Assembly: GCA_035547915.1 (NCBI GenBank)
Contig: DASZTS010000072.1
Location: 1 to 64,000, forward strand
DNA length: 64,000 bases
Direction of reading: 5' to 3'
Origin: DASSFG01 sp035547915
GTDB taxonomy: Bacteria; Planctomycetota; Planctomycetia; Pirellulales; JAICIG01
A program made the position numbers and the translations under genes. Shown here one piece after another: positions 1-7,150 of this stretch. Position 1 is the first letter of the stretch. The number at the start of each line of letters is the position of its first letter. Below the pieces are notes generated by a model that worked only from the letters and a program-made list of their open reading frames with translations, made no database searches and was not told the DNA's origin.

Positions 1-292
1 TGGGAAGTGCGAGGGACAAACTACCACACGCTGTTCCGGAGCGCTGGCTCAACCAGTGGCTGCGACAAGCCCAGCACCTTTGCTCACTCCCCAGGTCAAC
101 TGGCCCAGGGCAGCGAAAAAACAAATCCCCTTATGCACCCGGGCTGTTCGGCTGTTCAATCTTTCAAGTTAGGAAGGCCATCTGCCTCGAAGCCATTGGA
201 CTTAGGGCAGTTCAGCCCTATCCAGCTTCAAACTCTGAAGCTCTCGGCAGCCGGTGTCTAAGCTCGAGGCCGGTAAATGCGGTAAGCTTGGT
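1..292. other. Left-edge region without a recognisable gene
   Basis: I see no credible gene here. The short open frames have no ribosome-binding site and their translations look like non-coding sequence. The stretch lies downstream of the minus-strand AhpD-like gene, so it may hold its 3' untranslated region, but I find no strong terminator hairpin. A gene entering from outside the window cannot be excluded. Confidence 0.5.
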
Positions 293-724
293 TCAAAGGC
301 TCTTGGGACGGATGTCGGGCTCGATTTGGTAGCCGTCGGCCAGGGTGTTCGTCATGTTGAACAGGCCGGCGATGGCCAAAACCTCTCCGATCGCTTCGGC
401 CGACATCCCGAGCCGTTCCAAGGCGGCGGTGTGTGAATTGACACAATAGGCACAGCCGTTCGTGGCAGACACCGCCAAGGCGATGATTTCTCGGGTCGAG
501 GCATCCAGCTTCGATGGTCTGCCGACCGCGTCGGGGTGCATGAGCGTCTTGAGCGCGTTCCAGACGACCTGCAATTGGGTCGGGTTCGTGGCGAGGGTGC
601 GCCAAAGGTTGGGCACGAAGTCGATGTTCTTTGTCCGGCGGATGTCGGCAAAGATTTCGGCGATAAGCCCGGTGGCTTCCTCCTCTGCGACCGGTCGCAC
701 GGTGGCAACGCGCTGATCGGACAT
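293..724 (-). CDS. Carboxymuconolactone decarboxylase / AhpD-like alkylhydroperoxidase family protein
   Basis: This 143-residue protein has the AhpD core motif CAYC followed by VNSH (C91-x-x-C94, H98), with Glu79 upstream in the expected helix. In AhpD-type proteins this thiol pair and histidine relay reduces peroxides or serves as a disulfide redox centre. The all-helical composition and length fit a single CMD domain. I chose the ATG at 724 because GAGGAG lies nine bases upstream; an in-frame start ten codons earlier lacks such a site. The gene is the last of four same-strand genes (aldo/keto reductase, Gfo/Idh oxidoreductase, beta-propeller, this), 45 bp after the propeller, so it may be co-transcribed. 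The peroxidase role is inferred from the motif; the physiological substrate is unknown. Confidence 0.85.
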   Translation of the reverse strand: MSDQRVATVRPVAEEEATGLIAEIFADIRRTKNIDFVPNLWRTLATNPTQLQVVWNALKTLMHPDAVGRPSKLDASTREIIALAVSATNGCAYCVNSHTAALERLGMSAEAIGEVLAIAGLFNMTNTLADGYQIEPDIRPKSL

Positions 725-769
725 CGTTCCGAACTCCTCGAGGTTACCTCTCAATGTACTGGCGGTCGA

Positions 770-1732
770 TCAACGGATCGTGTCGGCAGCGTCCAGAATC
801 TGCGTGTTCGAAACGTCGTTGCCGAACGTCGCGAATTCTTGGAACGACCAAACGACTTTCTTCGTTTGCGGATCGAGTTCGATGAGCTGCGGATTTTCCG
901 CACCGGCGTGGCAGTTGCCGATCATGTAGTGTCCGTTGGCCAGCACTTCCAATGTGGTGACCCAGGCCAGAGTGATGCCTGGTAGATCACGTTGGGCGAT
1001 CTGCCATACGATCTTCTTTTCGGGCGTAACCTCCAACACGCCGTGACCGTTGCCGGTGGCGATCAGCGTATTTCCGTTCGTCAGTCGGACGGCGGCGAAG
1101 CATTTGTTGCCGAACGCTTCGGGGCCATGCCCGCCGGCCGGTCGGCGGCCGAAGAGCGGCACTTCGTACTCCCAGGCGACGTCGCCCGATTCGCCGTCGT
1201 ATTCGCGGACGGTGCCGTCGCCTTCGTGGCAGACGAGATAATTGCCGTTCGCCAGCTTTCTCACCAACCGCGTGTCAGTGTGAGGGTGCGGATGATCGAC
1301 TTTAAGCTTGATCTGCTTGAGTAACATTCCTTGCCGATCAACTTCGATGATGCGCGCGATGCCCGACTCGGCGATCATCAGGCGCCCGTCACCGAGCGGT
1401 TGGAACGCATGTACTTCGACCGGCCGGTCCTTGTTGCCGTTCTGAACGGCCGAATCGTAGGACCAGACGACGGCCTTCGTCTTCGGGTCGATCTCGGCAA
1501 CTTTGGCGGCGCCTTGTTGCACGAGGATGTGACCGTCCTCGAGGACATGCACGTCGTGAATACCACCCCACGGCATCTGCCATTCGATCTGCCCATCGCC
1601 GTCCACGATCGCCAATTGACCGCGACCTTGAATCAACAGGCGATGCCCCGTAGCCGCCGCTTCTGCCGCCGGCAACAGACCGGTCAATGCGATCGCCAAG
1701 AAAAGTCGTGTCGGAACGCGCATGGTCGACAT
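770..1732 (-). CDS. Exported PQQ-like beta-propeller protein
   Basis: The protein has about 320 residues. It starts with a Sec-type signal peptide (hydrophobic LFLAIALTGLL, then an Ala-rich cleavage region near residue 25). The body is a run of beta-propeller blades with recurring Trp-containing strands such as VVWSYD, VAWEYE, IVWQIA and VVWSF, and LxNGN/G turns, as in PQQ-dependent dehydrogenase-like or WD-type repeat domains. I see no dehydrogenase catalytic signature, so a binding or scaffold role in the periplasm is as likely as an enzyme. Starts at 1732 (ATG), 1723 (ATG) and a TTG at 1756 are all in frame; neither ATG has a strong ribosome site, and 1732 is a compromise. It begins 16 bp after the Gfo/Idh oxidoreductase, suggesting one transcript and a shared carbohydrate-related job. 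Confidence 0.8.
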   Translation of the reverse strand: MSTMRVPTRLFLAIALTGLLPAAEAAATGHRLLIQGRGQLAIVDGDGQIEWQMPWGGIHDVHVLEDGHILVQQGAAKVAEIDPKTKAVVWSYDSAVQNGNKDRPVEVHAFQPLGDGRLMIAESGIARIIEVDRQGMLLKQIKLKVDHPHPHTDTRLVRKLANGNYLVCHEGDGTVREYDGESGDVAWEYEVPLFGRRPAGGHGPEAFGNKCFAAVRLTNGNTLIATGNGHGVLEVTPEKKIVWQIAQRDLPGITLAWVTTLEVLANGHYMIGNCHAGAENPQLIELDPQTKKVVWSFQEFATFGNDVSNTQILDAADTIR

Positions 1733-1748
1733 CTCAGTAGGTGGGGCG

Positions 1749-3059
1749 TCAGGCAACGTCGTGAGGTGTGGCCCAGTGCTCGCGGTACGTCCGCCGCAAG
1801 AGCGGGTTAGCTTCGGCGTCGCCGACGATCTGCTCTTTGTTTGGATCGAAATGCAATTGCCGGCCTACACGAGCGGCGACATTCGCCAAGTGAACGAGCG
1901 TGGCCGCTCGATGTCCGGCCTCCACGTCTGCGTGAAGGGGCGATTTCGACCCGCGCACGCAGTCTAAGAAATTCTGGTGATGGGCGGCTAGATCGGCCGA
2001 TCCACTGCGCTCGGCGATGAGCTTGTTGCGAGGCCCGAACAGCTTCCAGCCGATCGTGTGTCCGATGATGAGCATGCCCTCAGTCCCGTAAAACGCGGCG
2101 CCGTTCTCGTATCCTTCCTGCACATAAGGTGACCAGATACGCTGCTCGAAGATGAGCTGCTTCGGTCGTCCCGATTTCTGTGCCGCCGGATACTCGAACA
2201 TGGCATACTGCGTGTCGGGAAACTGCTGATCGTCGTCGAAGACATATTTACCGCCCAGGCACGCGACGGTCGCAGGGTGTGTGTCGACGCCCAGACCCCA
2301 ACACGCCACGTCGATATCATGTACGCCGTCGTTGCCGATATCACCGGACCCGAAGTCGTACCACCACCTCCAGATGCTGGGCAGGAGATTGGGTCTGTAG
2401 GCGACCTTGGGCGCGGGGCCGAGCCAGAGATCGAAGTCGAGATGTGACGGCGGCTCGCTTGGCGCACTCTTGCCGATCGAGCGGCGACGCTGGCTGTTCC
2501 ACGCCTTGGCCACCAGCACTTCGCCGATCTCTCCTTTATTGATACGGCCGATCGCGTCACGTACACACTCGGTGCTGCGACTTTGCGTGCCGACCTGCAA
2601 TCGCTTACCGCTGCGGCGCACGGCCTCGACCATCAGCCGGCCTTCGCGGACGTTGTGGCAGCAGGGCTTCTCGACGTAGACATGCTTGCCGGCGTCGAGG
2701 GCCAAGATCGCAGCCGGCGCATGCCAGTGGTCCGGCGTGGCGATCCACACGGCCGCGACTTGCTTGTCGTCGAGCACGCGGCGCAGATCGTTCACCGCTT
2801 GGGGCGCGGTGCCGGTGGCCGACTCGACCGTTCTTGCCGCTTCGGCCAACCGATTGGCGTCGACGTCGCAAACGTAGGCCACACGCACGTCCTTACGCGC
2901 GGAGAGCTGACGAACATGGTTCATGCCCATGCCACCCGTGCCGATGATGCCGACGGTTACCATCCCTTCATCATCGGCATGCGCGGCTTGGGCGGTCGCG
3001 GCATAGGCTGCCAGCGCCCCGGTTCCTTTCAAGAACGTACGACGATCGGTGTGCGACAT
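1749..3059 (-). CDS. Tat-exported Gfo/Idh/MocA family oxidoreductase
   Basis: This 436-residue protein is a NAD(P)-dependent sugar or cyclitol dehydrogenase of the Gfo/Idh/MocA family. Residues 1-28 are a twin-arginine signal (RRTFLKG plus an Ala-rich hydrophobic stretch). A Rossmann nucleotide loop follows (VGIIGTGGMG), then the family's VEKP motif inside VYVEKPCCHN, and a C-terminal alpha/beta domain. The Tat signal implies export folded with bound cofactor, as in glucose-fructose oxidoreductase. The start at 3059 is fixed by CAGGAG eight bases upstream and by the Tat signal; the reading frame stays open further upstream but there it only overlaps the aldo/keto reductase. It lies 83 bp after that reductase and 16 bp before the propeller gene. 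Exact substrate cannot be read from sequence. Confidence 0.92.
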   Translation of the reverse strand: MSHTDRRTFLKGTGALAAYAATAQAAHADDEGMVTVGIIGTGGMGMNHVRQLSARKDVRVAYVCDVDANRLAEAARTVESATGTAPQAVNDLRRVLDDKQVAAVWIATPDHWHAPAAILALDAGKHVYVEKPCCHNVREGRLMVEAVRRSGKRLQVGTQSRSTECVRDAIGRINKGEIGEVLVAKAWNSQRRRSIGKSAPSEPPSHLDFDLWLGPAPKVAYRPNLLPSIWRWWYDFGSGDIGNDGVHDIDVACWGLGVDTHPATVACLGGKYVFDDDQQFPDTQYAMFEYPAAQKSGRPKQLIFEQRIWSPYVQEGYENGAAFYGTEGMLIIGHTIGWKLFGPRNKLIAERSGSADLAAHHQNFLDCVRGSKSPLHADVEAGHRAATLVHLANVAARVGRQLHFDPNKEQIVGDAEANPLLRRTYREHWATPHDVA

Positions 3060-3142
3060 GGGCCCACTCCTGACGGGTGAAAGCGATCGAACGCCGTCAT
3101 TGTATCCGGCCGCGCCGGAAGTCAAAGGAAGGCATGCGTCAC

Positions 3143-4174
3143 TCACACGGGAGCCGGGTTCCGTTCGGTAAACCCTCGCTGATGCCAATAAGGATACGGA
3201 AGCGTGGTGGCACTCGCCGCGTCGAGCCGAGCTATCTGTTCCGGACTCAGCTTCCAGTCGATTGCCTGCAAATTCTCGCGGAGTTGCTGTTCGTTCCGGG
3301 CTCCGATGATCAGTGTCGCGACCGACGGGCGTTGCAGGAGCCAGTTGAGGGCGATCTGGGGTACGTTCTTCCCGGTTTCGCGGGCGACCTGATCGATGGC
3401 GTCTACCACTCGATAGATGTGTTCGTCCGGCACCGGCGGACCCGCATCGTTGGAGACCTTGTTGTTCAGCCGGGTTGTCGCCGGCAGCGGCTGGCCGCGC
3501 CGGAATTTGCCCGTTAGCCGTCCCCAACCCAGCGGGCTCCAGACGACGGCGCCGACTCCTTGATCGAGAGCGAGCGGCATCAACTCCCACTCGTAATCGC
3601 GGCTGATCAGCGAATAGTACGCCTGGTGCGCCACATAGCGCGGCAGCCCGTACCTCTCCGACGCGGCGAGCGATTTCATCAAGTGCCAACCGGAGAAATT
3701 CGAACAGCCCACGTAGCGGATCTTACCGCTCCGCACGAGTACATCGAGCAAATCGAGCACCTCTTCGACGGGCGTCATCGCATCGAAGCCGTGCAATTGG
3801 AAGAGGTCGATCCAATCGGTTCCGAGCCGTCGCAGACTTCCCTCGACGGCGCGTATCAGATGTTGCCGCGACGAGCCGACGTCATTGGCGCCCTGGCCCG
3901 TGCGAAAGGTGGCCTTCGTCGAGATGAGAATCTGGTCACGTCGGCCCTTGATGGCCTGGCCCAAGATCTCCTCGGCCGCGCCCTTCGAGTAAATGTCGGC
4001 GGAGTCGAACATATTGAGCCCGGCTTCGAGGCATACGTCCACGAGCTTGGTGGCCTCGGCCACGTCGGTCTGGCCCCAAGCCTGGAAGAGTTCGCCTTTG
4101 CCGCCGAACGTTCCTGTGCCAAGACAGAGCACCGGAACTCTCAATCCCGATTTCCCGAGTTGCCGAAACTCCAT
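3143..4174 (-). CDS. Aldo/keto reductase family protein
   Basis: The 343-residue protein has the TIM-barrel aldo/keto reductase pattern: N-terminal GTGTFGG, the catalytic region FDSADIYSKG (Asp and Tyr of the tetrad, the conserved DTAxxYG variant), and the NADP-binding C-terminal segment with IIGARN. These enzymes reduce aldehydes or ketones with NADPH in the cytoplasm. The start at 4174 has GAAAGG upstream and the usual MEFRQLG(K/R)SGL beginning; a longer in-frame start adds nothing recognisable. It is the first gene of the minus-strand cluster with Gfo/Idh oxidoreductase, propeller and AhpD-like genes, and its leader contains an unusual structured region at 4274-4342. Function within sugar catabolism is an inference from neighbours. 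Confidence 0.93.
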   Translation of the reverse strand: MEFRQLGKSGLRVPVLCLGTGTFGGKGELFQAWGQTDVAEATKLVDVCLEAGLNMFDSADIYSKGAAEEILGQAIKGRRDQILISTKATFRTGQGANDVGSSRQHLIRAVEGSLRRLGTDWIDLFQLHGFDAMTPVEEVLDLLDVLVRSGKIRYVGCSNFSGWHLMKSLAASERYGLPRYVAHQAYYSLISRDYEWELMPLALDQGVGAVVWSPLGWGRLTGKFRRGQPLPATTRLNNKVSNDAGPPVPDEHIYRVVDAIDQVARETGKNVPQIALNWLLQRPSVATLIIGARNEQQLRENLQAIDWKLSPEQIARLDAASATTLPYPYWHQRGFTERNPAPV

Positions 4175-4273
4175 TGAACATGCCTTTCGGTGGATGGGGC
4201 TATTGATGGGAGGTCGCAAGAAAACCGCTCAGAGAATCTCGTTTTTTCCGAGCTGCCGTGAAGGTTTTCCTAT

Positions 4274-4342
4274 CGGCCTCTCAATCCGAACGGCGTGGCC
4301 ACGCATGACCGTGTCCGCGCGCTCGCACGGTTTGAGAGGCCG
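4274..4342 (-). other. Potential three-way-junction RNA structure in the aldo/keto reductase leader
   Basis: An 11-bp perfect inverted repeat (4274-4284 with 4332-4342) encloses two further self-complementary elements: a 6-bp stem at 4308-4313/4326-4331 that abuts the outer stem directly, and a perfect 12-base palindrome at 4293-4304. Read on the minus strand this folds as an outer helix with two inner hairpins, 100 bp before the aldo/keto reductase start. It could be a cis-regulatory leader or a DNA-level protein site. I match it to no known riboswitch class. Confidence 0.4.
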
Positions 4343-4414
4343 GCGTTCGGCGTCACATCGCCTGCGCTCACGGCAGGGTGAGAAGGTCTTTTCGTCCGTG
4401 GCATGGACGTCCTC

Positions 4415-4442
4415 GCTATAGGGCGAAAACAACCCTTGGAAA
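4415..4442 (-). promoter_or_regulatory. Possible sigma70-like promoter for the aldo/keto reductase cluster
   Basis: On the minus strand TTTCCA (4442-4437) and TATAGC (4420-4415) are separated by 16 bases; each box matches 4 of 6 consensus positions. A transcript would have a leader of roughly 235 bases containing the structured element at 4274-4342. The match is modest. Confidence 0.3.
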
Positions 4443-4481
4443 CGACTCTATGCTAGCCGTTGCCTGCCTTGTCAGGGCACC

Positions 4482-4519
4482 AAAAAATGTTGTCACGCGC
4501 CGCGCACGGCGCGCGACAA
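4482..4519 (-). terminator. Intrinsic terminator of the sugar isomerase gene
   Basis: A near-perfect 13-bp stem (one A/C mismatch) with a four-base loop spans 4490-4519. On the minus strand it is followed at once by CATTTTTTGG. It begins 33 bases after the stop codon of the isomerase gene at 4552, which is the classic Rho-independent arrangement. Confidence 0.85.
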
Positions 4520-4551
4520 CACGGATGGTTACGACTTCCACGCGCCGCTCT

Positions 4552-5391
4552 TTACGCAGCGGCTTTCTTTTCCCCTTCGCGGGCGATCGCGACACACTCA
4601 CGCAGATCGGGCATGGGGTTGTCGGCGTGCTCTTCGTATTCGATCGACAGCGCGCCGTCGGCAGGAAATTCGACTTTCTTCAAAGCCTTGAACACTTCAA
4701 CCACGTCGAGATGTCCCTTGCCCAAGATGACACCCTTGGCATCGCCCTTCGGTGCGTCGAAATCCTTCAAGTGAATGCCGTACAAGCGACCTTCCAACAA
4801 GCGGATGGCCTTCACCGGATCTTCGCCCGAGCGGATGTAATGGCCCAGGTCGGCGCAGGCGCCGATCAGCTTGTGGTGTCCCTGGATGGCCTTCAGCACG
4901 TCTTCGACCATGTTGTAGCGGGCGCCGGGGCCGTGGTTGTGGATCGCGATGCGGATGTCGTATTCCGCCACCAGCTTGTCGAGGCTCTCGAACGCATCGG
5001 GCGACGGGTCGGCCGAGATGTTGCGAATACCGGCCTTCTTCGCGAACTCGAAGATGCGGCGGTTGGCGTCGTGGTCCTTGCCAAAACCGTTCACCCCGTG
5101 CGCCAGCAGCTTGATATCCCGTTTCGCCAGCTTCTGCTTCATCTCGTCGATCTGTTCCAGGCTGCTGCCGACCGACAGGTGGGCTTCGAAGAATTCGACG
5201 GTGTGCAACCCGAGTTCTTTGATGTCGTCGAGCGCCTTGTCGACAGGGAAGCTACGCAGCGAATAGCTCTGGATGCCCAGCACGAAACCAGGCTTGGAAT
5301 CGGCGCGCAACGCGCGCGGCCAGCCGATCGCAGAAACGGCGGCGGCCCCGGCGCCGGCCGCAAGAAGACGTCGTCGTGAAATGCCTGTCAT
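4552..5391 (-). CDS. Tat-exported sugar phosphate isomerase/epimerase family protein
   Basis: The protein has 279 residues and belongs to the xylose isomerase-like TIM-barrel (AP endonuclease 2) superfamily. Visible markers are GIQSYSLR at the first strand, the Glu-containing VEFFEAH segment, AIHNHG (metal-binding His region) and YGIHLKDF plus ILGKGHLD near the C-terminal end. Residues 1-31 are a Tat-type signal (SRRRLLAAG then Ala/Val-rich). Family members isomerise or epimerise sugars and cyclitols using a divalent metal; many planctomycete members are exported. The start at 5391 is supported by GGAGG six bases upstream. It has its own terminator, so it is probably transcribed separately from the aldo/keto reductase cluster. 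Precise substrate unknown. Confidence 0.9.
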   Translation of the reverse strand: MTGISRRRLLAAGAGAAAVSAIGWPRALRADSKPGFVLGIQSYSLRSFPVDKALDDIKELGLHTVEFFEAHLSVGSSLEQIDEMKQKLAKRDIKLLAHGVNGFGKDHDANRRIFEFAKKAGIRNISADPSPDAFESLDKLVAEYDIRIAIHNHGPGARYNMVEDVLKAIQGHHKLIGACADLGHYIRSGEDPVKAIRLLEGRLYGIHLKDFDAPKGDAKGVILGKGHLDVVEVFKALKKVEFPADGALSIEYEEHADNPMPDLRECVAIAREGEKKAAA

Positions 5392-5769
5392 GGAAGCCTC
5401 CGGTGTCGGGATCGAGGAAGAACCCCAATTATGCTTGCCCGCCTGCTCCCGTCCAGTAGCCCGAAATTCCCGGCTTCGGTCACTTACCCAACCTGCCGCG
5501 AGATCGCGCCGCCGAGCATAAGCCGAAACGATTCGCTCGTGGCGAAAGAGGGCGTTTCCCGGCGATTTTGACGGTCGGCGAAATTCTTTCGGCGATCATT
5601 AAACTCTCGCTGTCCAGCCTCCGATAACAGACGCGGCAAAATTTGGATCGCAAAAAAACCGAGCCGCGCAGCGAGTCCTTTCCCATCTTGCCAGCCGGTT
5701 TTTTTGTCAGCTTCTTGTGGCCCTGGCTGGCGATTGCAGCCGTCCTGTTCATCACCCTTCCGGCAAGGC
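5392..5769. other. Divergent intergenic region
   Basis: No gene is visible in these 378 bases, which separate the minus-strand sugar isomerase from the plus-strand hexapeptide protein. The right part contains an inverted repeat with A7/T7 tracts (5651-5706) that resembles an internally diverged copy of the dispersed repeat family described at 8520-8630. Confidence 0.6.
5645..5715 (+). repeat. Possible degenerate copy of the dispersed MITE-like repeat
   Basis: A perfect 10-bp inverted repeat (5651-5660 and 5697-5706) has arms ending in CAAAAAAACC / GGTTTTTTTG. The right end continues GTCAGCTTCTT, close to the GTCAGCCGCTCTT right end of the better copies. The central hairpin is not recognisable, so membership is uncertain. 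Confidence 0.35.
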
Positions 5770-7068
5770 ATGCAAGCTTACATCCTGGAGACTGGCCGGC
5801 GTATCAGTCCGTTCGACGAACCGGTCGGCGAGATGCTCGTCCACAATCGACGACTCCGCGATCATCAGAAAGCGGTGCTCGAGAGTTTGGGTTGCCAGGT
5901 GCAGCCCATCGACGATTTACGGCAGGTCCGCCAATTGCCCTGCGTGTTGGTCTACGACGACGTCTACTTTACGTATCATGCGGCCGCCAAGTTTGTGGCT
6001 TTGGCGCGGCGGCGGCAGAAGGAAGGCGGCTCGCCGCAGGGATCGAAATCGTCGGGTAATTTCGCGGCCGCGTTGCCGGTGTCACTGCTCACCGAGCGGT
6101 TCGTCCCCAGCTTCCAAGGCCGCACGGTGCAAGCGGCCGACGGATCGAGCTGCCACGCCTACGACTTCTATTACCTGCGCGATTGGGATCCCGAGGCCGC
6201 TCCGGCCGACCAGGCGGAGTTGATCTCGGTTCCGCATTACGTCACCGTGCGGCGCTGGCGGGTGAATCGATATTTCGACTCGTCGGGCAGTTACTCGTTG
6301 CCCATGTCGACGGTCGCATTCTGCCCCGTACAACATTGGTCGTCGCTCTTGGCTGCGAACGTCTTGGGGATGCCCAGTTTTATCGTTCGCTCGGCGATCG
6401 AGGCCAAGTTCCGCACGGCCACCACGCCTCTCCGCATGCTCTGGCGTGCCGCGAGCATCTGGCCCTATCGGTTGCGTGGCAAGATCTATTTCGCCGGACC
6501 CGGCTGCAAGGTGCATCCGACCGCGCACGTCGAATGGGCGGTACTCGGCCGCGGCGTGCGCATCGGTCCGAACGCGGTCGTGCGCGGCGCGGTGCTGGGC
6601 GACCGGGTCGAAATCGGTCCCGGTGCGCTGGTCGAAATGTCGACGCTTGCGGAGAAGGCGACGATCAACCCAAGCTCGATCGCGCGTTCGTGCGTGGTGG
6701 GAAACGAAGGCCACATCGGGGCCTATTTCACTCAGCTCTCCGTACTCGGCAACGGGGCGGTGCTTTGCCCGGCCAGCGGCATCTTCGATTTCAATCTCCG
6801 CAGCAACGTTACGGTCAATTTCGAAGGTCGCTCGGTGAGCTGCGGTTCGCGGTTGCTGGGCGGCTGCCTCGGGCACGGGGCCTTCCTGGGCGCCGAAGTG
6901 CCGATGGCCAGTGGACAAGAGCTTCCCAACGGTTGCGTTCTGGTGAAAAGTCCACGCGACGTGGTCGTCGACGCCAGCCAAAACCTGCCGGCGGGAGTCA
7001 TTCGCGTCGATCGCGGCCGGCCACGCAACCGGCCAGCCGGCACAACACTGCGTGTACAACCGGGCTAG
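5770..7068 (+). CDS. Left-handed beta-helix (hexapeptide repeat) protein, nucleotidyltransferase/acyltransferase-like
   Basis: The 432-residue protein divides in two. The N-terminal ~210 residues are not clearly assigned; segments such as MLVHNRRLRDHQ resemble sugar nucleotidyltransferase-like domains, but the pyrophosphorylase signature GxGTRxxP is absent. From about residue 240 on there are many imperfect hexapeptide repeats ([LIV]-G-x(4)), for example VHPTAHVEWAVLGRGVRIG and AVLGDRVEIG, which build a left-handed beta-helix as in GlmU, LpxA and sugar O-acetyltransferases. A cytoplasmic role in envelope sugar modification is plausible. I chose ATG 5770 because AAGG lies just upstream; an earlier in-frame ATG at 5704 overlaps an intergenic repeat. 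It converges on the second Gfo/Idh gene. Confidence 0.75.
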   Translation: MQAYILETGRRISPFDEPVGEMLVHNRRLRDHQKAVLESLGCQVQPIDDLRQVRQLPCVLVYDDVYFTYHAAAKFVALARRRQKEGGSPQGSKSSGNFAAALPVSLLTERFVPSFQGRTVQAADGSSCHAYDFYYLRDWDPEAAPADQAELISVPHYVTVRRWRVNRYFDSSGSYSLPMSTVAFCPVQHWSSLLAANVLGMPSFIVRSAIEAKFRTATTPLRMLWRAASIWPYRLRGKIYFAGPGCKVHPTAHVEWAVLGRGVRIGPNAVVRGAVLGDRVEIGPGALVEMSTLAEKATINPSSIARSCVVGNEGHIGAYFTQLSVLGNGAVLCPASGIFDFNLRSNVTVNFEGRSVSCGSRLLGGCLGHGAFLGAEVPMASGQELPNGCVLVKSPRDVVVDASQNLPAGVIRVDRGRPRNRPAGTTLRVQPG

Positions 7069-7093
7069 CAGTGTTTCGTCATGCCCAAGAATT

Positions 7094-7124
7094 GTGCGGA
7101 CGCGACGTCCCGTCGCGGCCGCAC
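7094..7124. terminator. Strong hairpin between convergent genes
   Basis: A 14-base-arm stem with one A/G mismatch and a three-base loop (GTGCGGaCGCGACG / CGTCGCGgCCGCAC) lies between the stops at 7068 (+) and 7151 (-). It has no T-tract, so it may act as a bidirectional pause, a Rho-dependent end or an mRNA 3' stabiliser. Confidence 0.55.
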
Positions 7125-7150
7125 CGAAGTTGCCCAATCGGCGCAGCGCT

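Larger units (their letters stand above)
4175..4551. other. Intergenic region with structured leader and terminator
   Basis: No gene is visible in these 377 bases. They hold, from right to left on the minus strand, the intrinsic terminator of the sugar isomerase gene (4482-4519), a possible promoter (4415-4442) and a potential three-way-junction structure (4274-4342) in front of the aldo/keto reductase gene. Confidence 0.7.
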
